A DNA stretch of 64,000 nt from Sarcocystis neurona (taxonomy: Eukaryota; Apicomplexa; Conoidasida; Eucoccidiorida; Sarcocystidae): positions 1,433,820 through 1,497,819 of the forward strand of contig KL647309.1 of NCBI GenBank assembly GCA_000727475.1, read 5' to 3'. Under the pieces are notes generated by a model that did not search any database, was not told the DNA's origin, and saw nothing but the letters and a program-made list of their open reading frames with translations. This document shows positions 56,901-64,000 of the stretch, in pieces (positions within the stretch are counted from its first letter, which is position 1; each line of letters opens with the position of its first letter). The translations under genes were made by a program, and so were the position numbers.

Positions 56901-59900
56901 TCCTCTCTCTTCCTGTGGCAGAGTTCCTTATTCGTGCTACGTGTGCGTCTACCGCTGGAGACAGGTTCTGCTTCTTCTGCGTCTGCTGACTTACTGTAGT
57001 GTTGGTCACGACGAGTCCGTCGACTTTCTTCTCGAGCACCTGCAGGGCACGTCGGGTGTACGTACACCACACGTCGCAGCAGCAGCAGCGCGCTTTACGC
57101 GTGAAGCTGTCAAAAAGTAACGTAGATTTTTCCGTGAACACAAAGAAGACTATCTGTGTCCCTGCCGACGCGGTGTGGACAGATGATAAGGAGAGTGTCT
57201 CCCCACAAGTCAGTAGTGACACTTTTTCCGGTGTATGTACACTGCCGCCCCACATCGAACTGTCTATATTGAGACAAAACGAAAACCACTCCACACGCGG
57301 ACGCGTCACGCTGCTGCTGCGTCTCTGCCATTTCTACTCTGCTGTTTCAAAGAGATCGCCAAGTAAATCCAAAGATGCGCGACAGGCAAGAAAAGAATAT
57401 CGAGAAAACAGAAAGGCAACAAGCAAAAAAGCACAAATAACCGAGAAAATGAAACTGACGCATTTACTGCATGCGCCAACCGTCTCCTGCTGGCAAAAGA
57501 GAGACTATAGGCTCCGGTGTTGCGTCTCGTGCTACACCTCTTGTTCCTTCGCTTCTCTCAGCAGCGGCGAGTGCGTCCCTGCTGCCTGTTTTTCCGCCTG
57601 CTGCAGCTGCTGTCCGAACTGCTGCTACGGGCTCTTTACCTTCTACTATCTCTGCTACACAATCTTTAAAAGTAGACACCCGCTTATGCACACACACACA
57701 CAAGGCTATTACGTAAATATACATCCATGTAAATATACAAGTACTGGCCTGTGCCTGTACACATAGAAGCACGCAGAAGGACAAGTGTAGCTGTACACGT
57801 ATACAGAGAAATGAAATACTTGCTGCTGTGCCGCCTTCAGGCGTTGCGCTGCTATATTCCCTCGTCTCTTCACAGGACGACGACTCGACTTGCGAAGGCC
57901 GCAGCCTTCGCCAGCTGCTGGCGAGGCTCCTATTACTTCTTGAAATGACTCTGTCTGCTGTTTCTCTTGTCTTTCCCTCTTTCTTTCTTCTTCGTTGCGT
58001 CCGCTTCGAATCAAAATCTTCTCACACGCTGCTGCTGCTGAGTCTCCTCACGCTGCTGCTGCTGCTGAGCCTCCTCACGCTGCTGCTGTTGCTTCTTCTC
58101 CTCACGTTGCTGTTGTTTCTTCTTCTTCTTCTCACGTGCTGGTGCTGTTTCTTCTTCTTCTCTTCACGTCGGTGCTTTTCCTATTCTTCTCCCTTTTCAC
58201 TTCTGTGTTGCTTCTTCTTCTTCCCACGCTGCTGCCGTCTATTTCTGCTGCTGCTGCTGGTTCTTTCACTGTCTTCCCTCCTCCTTCCTCCTCTTCTCCG
58301 TGTTACTCACTTCTGGCCTTCCTCCTTTCTTGATTTCTGTCTCTTCTACTTTTGCTACACGTCTGCAGTCGTCGGGTGGCTTACGACTTGTGCGATGTCT
58401 TCTTTTTCTTCCGCTGTCAGATCAGGCTGCCCGAGCAAAAAAAAGGGGACAAGAGAAAAAGAGACAACACGTGATTGGATGCCCCTGCCTCCGACATATA
58501 AAACGACAAGAGACAGAGAGACGTGGCAAGAACACCTGCTCGAAAATCTCCTACGAAGCGGTGGGGGGACCCCACACGTACAAAAAGACACGTCCTCCAC
58601 CACTTCCCAGGTCTGGGAAGTGAATCACCGAAAAAATGAAAAGCTTCTTCGTCAAGTCACGTTGAGTACGCGTATGTAATGTCAAGAGAGAAGCGGTTCC
58701 TCGACACGCAAAGAGGTGACATCTGTGAAGAAGTCGTTCACGCCCTGCGACGCTCGAAGCAATGAGCCGGGCCCCGCGACGCAGCGCAGCGGATAAAATG
58801 GGGAGGAAAAGAGACGAGGGAAAAAGAGAGGAAAACGAGAGACAGAAAGACAGAGAGGAAACCGGAAAGGACAAGAGGGGAAGATGGTCAAGAGACGAGA
58901 GAAGAAGACGAGAAGAGGATGACGGGGAGAAGGCAGAGGACGAAGAGAAAGACAGCAGCAACAGAAAGAAGAAGAAGCGGGCAAGACCAAAGACGAAGGA
59001 CGGAAAACAAAGAAGCGAGAAAAGGACGAGAAAGGCCCAACAGGTAGAAAAAACCGAAAGAAAGACGCGAGGGAAAGGAGGGGAAGAGAGAAGATAAAGA
59101 CGAGTGGAGTTGCTGCTGAGGAGTTTATCTGGAAGCACTTTAGTTTGCCGGGAGGAGGGGGACGGAGAAAAGGAGTGCAGCAAGCACGAGCGCCCGCGCG
59201 TGTGGCGGCCTTGTGGTAGGGGGATGACAGAGAGACAAAAAAAGGAGAAGTTGCTGCGGCAGGGCAACCCGCGGCGAGACAACAGCATGCAGGGCGCAGG
59301 AGGGCACAGGAAGCCGCAGACAAAAAACACGGCAAACGACGACTTGTAGACGAAAAAAGTTTCTCCTTCTGCTTCCGGCGAAGGGCAGCGTCCTCTGCGT
59401 TGCCCAGGACACGGCGGTGCAGCAGAAGAATGGAGAAAGACACGAAAGACACGAAGAAGAGATGTCTTCGCCAAGTGCTTCACGAGCAAAAAAAGGAGGA
59501 GGGAAAGGGGCTGCTCTTTCTGCCCCATAGCAACAGACGTGCAGATCAAGGGAAATGTTGGCGGATTTCCGCTTCTTCTTCGTACGACAACAGAAACAGC
59601 GTGTGGATCGATAAAGGATGTATACACACGTGGACAGAGCTACACACGGGTATATAAATCAGCAGGAAAACACCCTTCCGTGCTTCTCCTTCTCTTTATC
59701 TCTCTATATATATCTTCTGTGGATACAGATACAAACGCATAGACATACACATGTGTGTGTAGATGAGACTTCTTCTTCTTCTCATCGGTGAAGTATGGAG
59801 ACGAGTACAAGTCTCCTTGGAGGTGGGCCCGGTCCCACAAATGTAGAATCGATAACGTAGACATACATCTTCTCAGGTAGAGAAGTGCCGAAGAATTCGC

Positions 59901-62900
59901 GCAGCAGCTTCTCTGTTTTAAATACAAAACTCGCCGCAGATGGACAGTGCGTCCCCTTCCCCAAGAAAAACAGTCGAGACAGCGGTACGTAGTTCCCCAG
60001 ATGAGACGCATGCAAGAGTCACATATGTGTATATATATGAAAGCAGGAGGATAGACAGACAGACAACTGTTTCTATATGAAGAAGGCGAGGAAGGAAACT
60101 CACAGCAATTTTGATGAAAAGCAACGGCCTGCGTCTGGTCTGCGTGACGTAATAGCCGTGGCCGTCCCCCCCTTCCCGTCGGCGGCGCAACTCCGTTTCC
60201 GTTGCTGCTGCTGTCTCTGTTGCTGCTGCTGTTTCTGCGCCTCTTGCCGTCGGCTGATTTTGACCGGTGGCGCTTCCTCCACTTGACTGCGGCTTCTCCT
60301 TTTCCGTGTGGACTTCTCCTCTCTCCTCTTTCTTCTCTTTTTTTTCTTCTTTACCTGCAGCTGCTGTCCCCTCTGCTGGGTCTGCTGCTGCCTGCTGTTG
60401 CCGTCGGTCGAGGAGATCTAGCTCTTCTTGCGCTGCGTCGACGAGAGCAGCAAGCTGTTGCTTCTGCTGCAGCGACCGCAGCCCCGGCGTGTTCGGAGAA
60501 GACAAATTTATAACAAGAAAGTCCGCATACCGAGCAAGTCGCTTGATACCTGCCTTCACATCTGCGATAGGGTCGCCCGTCTTATTCTTCCCTGGGAAGG
60601 ACACACAGAAAAGAGAACGAAAGAGAAAGAAACACAGAGAAGAAAGCAAATGCAGACGAAGCAGTCGGCCCTCGACGAAGGAAAACGTCAGAGAAAACCT
60701 GGGGACTCGCCCAGGAGACGTACTAACGAAGACAACACGCAGCAGAAACGCCTGAGACCGGATCGGTGTGGAGGAAGGCACGCATGCCTGTTTTCTCTTG
60801 GAAGATGACGTCGTCACAAAAATTGAGAAAACTGCATCTTCCCATCTTCCTCTCCCTCCTCCTCTGTGTTAATGTACGCCCGTGAGATACACACGTCCCC
60901 TGCTCTTGCTGCTGCTGGGCTGCTGCTGCTGTTGCTCTTTCTGCCGCTGCTGCTGCTCCCGCTGCTGCTGCTCCCGCTGCTGCTGGGCTGCTGCTGCTGT
61001 TGCTCTTTCTGCCGCTGCTGCTGCTCCCGCTGCTGCTGGGCTGCTCCTGCTGTTGCTCTTTCTGCCGCTGCTGCTGCTGCTGCTGAGCTGCTCCTGCTGT
61101 TGCTCTTTCTGCCGCTGCTGCTGCTCCCGCTGCTGCTGGGCTGCTGCTGCTGTTGCTCTTTCTGCCGCTGCTGCTGCTCCCGCTGCTGCTGGGCTGCTNN
61201 NNNNNNNNNNNNNNNNNNNNNNNNNNNNNNNNNNNNNNNNNNNNNNNNNNNNNNNNNNNNNNNNNNNNNNNNNNNNNNNNNNNNNNNNNNNNNNNNNNNN
61301 NNNNNNNNNNNNNNNNNNNNNNNNNNNNNNNNNNNNNNNNNNNNNNNNNNNNNNNNNNNNNNNNNNNNNNNNNNNNNNNNNNNNNNNNNNNNNNNNNNNN
61401 NNNNNNNNNNNNNNNNNNNNNNNNNNNNNNNNNNNNNNNNNNNNNNNNNNNNNNNNNNNNNNNNNNNNNNNNNNNNNNNNNNNNNNNNNNNNNNNNNNNN
61501 NNNNNNNNNNNNNNNNNNNNNNNNNNNNNNNNNNNNNNNNNNNNNNNNNNNNNNNNNNNNNNNNNNNCCGCTGCTGCTGGGCTGCTGCTGCTGTTGCTCT
61601 TTCTGCCGCAGCTGCTGCTCCCGCTGCTGCTGGGCTGCTGCTGCTGTTGCTCTTTCTGCCGCTGCTGCTGCTCCCGCTGCTGCTGGGCTGCTCTGCTGCT
61701 GCTGGGCTGCTCCTGCTGCTGCTCTTTCTGCTGCTTCTGCTGCCGCTTGACGGCCGCCCACGCGCGCAGCAGCCTCCCCAGAGAGAGAACTTCGACTGTG
61801 CGACAGTCTTCTCCCCAGAGGAGGAGAAAACTCACAGAAAGAAAAAGAAGACAAAAATGAGAAACTCACCGCGCTCACGCAGAACGAACAACCCCTCACG
61901 CCCCTCTGAGCTGCAGCTACGCAGCAACGGGACGCGTTAACTTCTCCTCCCTCTTCTCCCACGCTACCCGCGCCCATAAGCGTCCCACCGGACTACGTCA
62001 CCAACATACATACTTGACCAAAACATCACAGACGTACGTCAGCAATATATCTATACACATAACAGAAGTAGCAAAGAAGTGTGACAGAAGTAGCAAAGAA
62101 ATACGTCAGCAACATATATATGTGACAGAAGTAGCAAAGAAGTATGTCAGCAATATACATACTTGAGAAAGGTGTGCCTTTTCTAGCAGACACACCAGCA
62201 CACGTTAGAACACCGACGAGCTACAGATACACACATATATACGTAAGTGGAAATATAGGGACGTCTATCTTCCTGTCCTCTCCCTCTGTGTGTTGAACAC
62301 TGAGTTTCCCCACACATATTCATGTGCATACATAAAAGTACGTATTTCTCTTCACCTTCCCGTTGTCTCCCTCTGTTTCTCGAGAACTAAAAGACTCTCC
62401 ACATGTGTACATATATATGTGTACGTGTACGTGTAGTTTGACCCACCTTTCTGTCGTCTCTCTACACACACACGTAGTCTCTCTATTTCTTTTTCTCTTG
62501 GAAACTAAATTGCCTTCCACACACATATATACACGCATGTGTGTCCATATACAAGACGACGATTTGTTCTGTCTTGCCGTCATGTCTCTCCCTTCCTCTG
62601 ACTACATGTATTGATGATATTTGCACATCTTCAGCCTGTGACTTCCTGTCTCAGCTTCCTACGTATGTGGATATACGTATACACATGGAAGTGTGCGTGC
62701 TTTCGTGTATCTTCCTGTCCTCGCTTTCCTTCGCGCTGATTAAATGTCCCCTCCACGCACGTCTATATGGATATATGTGTGTGTGTGGCTGTCTATCTTC
62801 CTGTCGCGTCTCTCTGTGTCTCTCTGTATATTCGTGGGCACGTCTCTATACGTGTGTCTTCCTGTCTCTCTGTTCCTGCCAGAAGCAATTTTTTCTCACG

Positions 62901-63513
62901 AATACGCAAACAACTTCGCGTCGGCACCACAGGTCGCGATGGACTCTCCAGTCGAGCCGGGAGCGGGAAGTGTCGAAGAAACTCAGCAAAGGAAGAAGAA
63001 GACAAGCACATGAAGCAGTCGCTAGCTGCCTCTTTCTCCCGTATAAAGTACGTTTCTCCACACACAGACATGTGTCGCCCTCCTGCTGCCCCCCACCCAC
63101 CCGCTGACGACACAGCTCTATCTACACACATATGTATATATCTGCAGATCTACTGTACATATAAAGACACATTGCCCTGTCTGTGTACACATGAAGGAAA
63201 TGACGCGCAGATGATACGGGAAGAAGCCCGGTGCGAAGAAACCGTCAGGCACGCGCAGCTGCTGGGGCGGGGAGCGACTCTCCCCTCTCTTCCTTTCTGT
63301 CTGTCTCTCTATGGCCTTGCGACCTGCGCACCGCAGAGGGTGGAAGTTTGTTCCTTTGCACACGAAGAGACGTCTTCGGGAGCGGCAGACGTGCATGCAG
63401 TCAAAACGTGCGTACCGAGGTTGACGCCAATGACACCAGCAGAGGCGAGGGAGTCTTCCCACCGACGGGCTGCTGTTTCTTCGAGCTGCCGCGCCGCGTA
63501 CGCAGACCCTTTG
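50842..63513 (-). CDS. DHODH: Dihydroorotate dehydrogenase, class 2 (gene span, 5' incomplete)
   Basis: The enzyme oxidises dihydroorotate to orotate with FMN and quinone in the inner mitochondrial membrane, in de novo pyrimidine synthesis. Visible exons in transcript order are 63416-63513, 60104-60591, 58385-58426, 56995-57039, 55555-55692, 52901-52981, 52211-52277 and 50842-50924. All junctions are in phase. Signatures in order are GVIGVNLGKNKT, DFLVINLSSPNTPGLRSLQ, FIKIAPDLTAEEKEDI, KKVDGLVVTNTT, KETGGLSGRPLKDAST, KVFIIASGGVECGRDALEKI, EAGASLVEIYTCLIYKGPQV, and the C-terminal GYYSIKQAVGARHR. The SSPNT segment carries the class 2 hallmark. A low-complexity insert of about 80 residues separates LRSLQ from FIKIAP. 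The first part of the protein (targeting/membrane segment, quinone-site helices, first barrel strands) is upstream of 63513. Confidence 0.95.
52211..52277 (-). CDS. DHODH: DHODH exon (IYKGPQVV)
   Basis: It encodes IYKGPQVVRQIKNELYGLLN then AK plus one base, the helix before the C-terminus (YxGPxxVxxIKxEL). The acceptor is GCTGTTGCAG and the donor GTGAGT. Confidence 0.95.
52901..52981 (-). CDS. DHODH: DHODH exon (phosphate-binding GGV and AGAS)
   Basis: It encodes SGGVECGRDALEKIEAGASL then VEIYTCL, which matches the FMN-phosphate-binding GVGGVxxGxDAxxKIxAGASLVQxYT block. The first Gly of the usual VGGV is Ser here. The donor is GTACGG. Confidence 0.95.
54537..54700. repeat. Two-copy tandem duplication in a DHODH intron
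   Basis: AGAGAATCTACAAGGGAGAA followed by GAGGCCAGGG and ending in AAAGAATTTC is repeated about 80 bases later as AGAAAGAATCTACACGAGAG with GAGGCCAGGG and AAAGAATTTC. It lies between the DHODH exons at 52901-52981 and 55555-55692. Confidence 0.65.
55555..55692 (-). CDS. DHODH: DHODH exon (GGLSGRPL)
   Basis: It encodes VQRPATLRSSSRKETGGLSG, then RPLKDASTGCVYDMYRL and TGGKVFIIA. GGLSGxPLKxxST and the following MYxLT helix are conserved. The acceptor is GCGAACAG and the donor GTAAGT. Confidence 0.95.
56995..57039 (-). CDS. DHODH: DHODH 45-nt exon (VDGLVVTNTT)
   Basis: It encodes VLEKKVDGLVVTNTT, the FMN-binding TNTT strand. The acceptor is CCCTGCAG and the donor GTAAGT. The palindrome GGTGTACGTACACC lies 15 bases upstream in the intron. 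Confidence 0.93.
58010..59100. repeat. Paired pyrimidine and purine tracts flanking a DHODH micro-exon
   Basis: 58020-58330 is C/T-rich with CTCACGCTGCTGCTG units; 58680-59100 is A/G-rich. They flank the 42-nt exon at 58385-58426, so on the gene strand a long pyrimidine tract precedes the exon and a purine tract follows it. Confidence 0.6.
58385..58426 (-). CDS. DHODH: DHODH 42-nt exon (PDLTAEEKEDIAQV)
   Basis: The exon encodes exactly fourteen residues continuing FIKIA into PDLTAEEKEDIAQV, the conserved KIAPDLTxxE motif. The acceptor is GCTCGGGCAG and the donor GTAAGC. Confidence 0.93.
60104..60591 (-). CDS. DHODH: DHODH exon with FMN-barrel strand and low-complexity insert
   Basis: It encodes 162 residues after a split Gly: KNKTGDPIADVKAGIKRLAR, then YADFLVINLSSPNTPGLR, then about 80 residues rich in Gln, Ala, Glu and Lys, then GYYVTQTRRRPLLFIKIA. 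The acceptor is CCTTCCCAG and the donor GTGAGT. The insert occupies the loop that normally holds only a short helix before the KIAPDL strand. Confidence 0.95.
60890..61760. repeat. 48-51 bp CTG-rich minisatellite with gap
   Basis: Units of GCTGCTGCTGGGCTGCTGCT plus GTTGCTCTTTCTGCCGCTGC recur on both sides of the 61199-61567 gap. All six frames are open through it (Ser/Gln, Ala, Leu/Cys runs). It lies in the DHODH intron between 60592 and 63415, whose flanking exons join in phase without it. Confidence 0.85.
61199..61567. other. Assembly gap (N)
   Basis: 369 N inside the CTG-rich minisatellite of the DHODH intron. Confidence 0.99.
62040..62165. repeat. Short tandem repeat in a DHODH intron
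   Basis: ACAGAAGTAGCAAAGAAGT and TACGTCAGCAATATA alternate three times. Confidence 0.7.
63416..63513 (-). CDS. DHODH: DHODH exon ending in GVNLG
   Basis: It encodes KGSAYAARQLEETAARRW then EDSLASAGVIGVNL plus one base, with donor GTACGC. The 5' edge is uncertain: I placed it after the CTG tract (CTGCTGCAG). The same frame stays open further upstream as a Cys run, while another frame upstream reads EVVREQLR, which resembles the helix after GFNSxG in this family. Confidence 0.75.
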
Positions 63514-64000
63514 CTGCAGCAGCAGCAACAGCAGCAGCAGCGACATACCGGCGCAGGGGCACCCGTCGGGAGACGACAAACGGAGCTGTTCACGAACGAC
63601 TTCAAAGAAGAGCCACAATTTGTAGATGCGCGCAGATGGAAAGACCGGAATTTCTATGCATACACGTGTGAGACCACAAATGTACTCGTTGTTGATGTAG
63701 ACACATCTACTGCAGGCACGCCGAGAGGTACGCAGTCGAAAGAAATTCTCGAAGAAACAGAAATGTCTACACCCGTACAAATGACAGATATTTTTCGACA
63801 CGAACACGAACACAAGAATACAAACTGCTCGTACATATATATGTACATATAAACGTGTATATATGTACACACGTATTTGCGCGCATATACACATATATAT
63901 GTATGTAGAGGGACTGTGTGTGTGTGTGTGTTGAGACGTAGAGATGCGCTTTTTCTGACACAAAAACTTGTAGGAGAATTAAGCCATCTATCTGCAAACG
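63514..64000 (-). other. DHODH 5' region, exon structure unresolved
   Basis: The coding sequence before GVIGVNLG must lie here or beyond the window end. On the minus strand a frame reads FFEVVREQLRLSSPDG (63559-63608), resembling the family GFNxxGxxxVxxRL helix, but it is not in the frame of GVNLG. The rest is TA microsatellite. Confidence 0.5.

Noticed and set aside
60723..61977. Long Gln/Ser- and Ala-rich open frames around the third gap
   Set aside because: The CTG minisatellite leaves all frames open, and the DHODH exons on either side join in phase without it.

Overview
This is a nuclear window from a coccidian apicomplexan, almost certainly Eimeria; the species cannot be told from sequence alone. 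The grounds are pervasive CAG/CTG trinucleotide repeats that enter exons as Ser, Gln or Ala runs, abundant TA/TG microsatellites, tiny exons in very long introns, and a rhoptry-type (ROPK) pseudokinase gene. Three runs of N (804-1229, 45591-46222, 61199-61567) are assembly gaps in or beside repeats.

Four protein genes can be supported. (1) Plus strand, 2657-13416: a UBA4/MOCS3-type E1-like enzyme (ThiF/MoeB adenylation domain followed by a rhodanese domain). Its N-terminus was not found. (2) Minus strand, 16562-19918: a single-exon rhoptry pseudokinase of 1118 residues with a signal peptide. (3) Minus strand, 32693-46815: a seven-exon gene for a 452-residue protein with two tandem Aha1 N-terminal (Hsp90 co-chaperone) domains and no AHSA1 C-terminal domain; all exon junctions are in phase. 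(4) Minus strand, 50842 to at least 63513: class 2 dihydroorotate dehydrogenase (DHODH), eight exons visible, its 5' part lying beyond or near the window end.

The layout alternates repeat-rich and repeat-poor blocks, as described for Eimeria tenella chromosomes (R and P segments). About 1-13.4 kb is repeat-rich (UBA4). About 13.4-31.8 kb is repeat-poor and holds only the ROPK gene. About 31.8-46.7 kb is repeat-rich (Aha1). About 46.8-50.8 kb is repeat-poor. About 50.9-64 kb is repeat-rich (DHODH). The intron-rich conserved housekeeping genes sit in the repeat-rich blocks and the single-exon lineage-specific gene sits in a repeat-poor one.

The genes are not a functional cluster: they serve sulfur transfer/URM1 activation, host interaction, Hsp90 regulation and pyrimidine synthesis. 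The most unusual points are the tandem Aha1_N protein, the roughly 330-residue insertion inside the UBA4 rhodanese domain, a duplicated splice-acceptor segment in the Aha1 gene, and a recurring 12-14 base palindrome. Exon borders were set by eye from family motifs, GT/AG sites and phase; no alignment was run.
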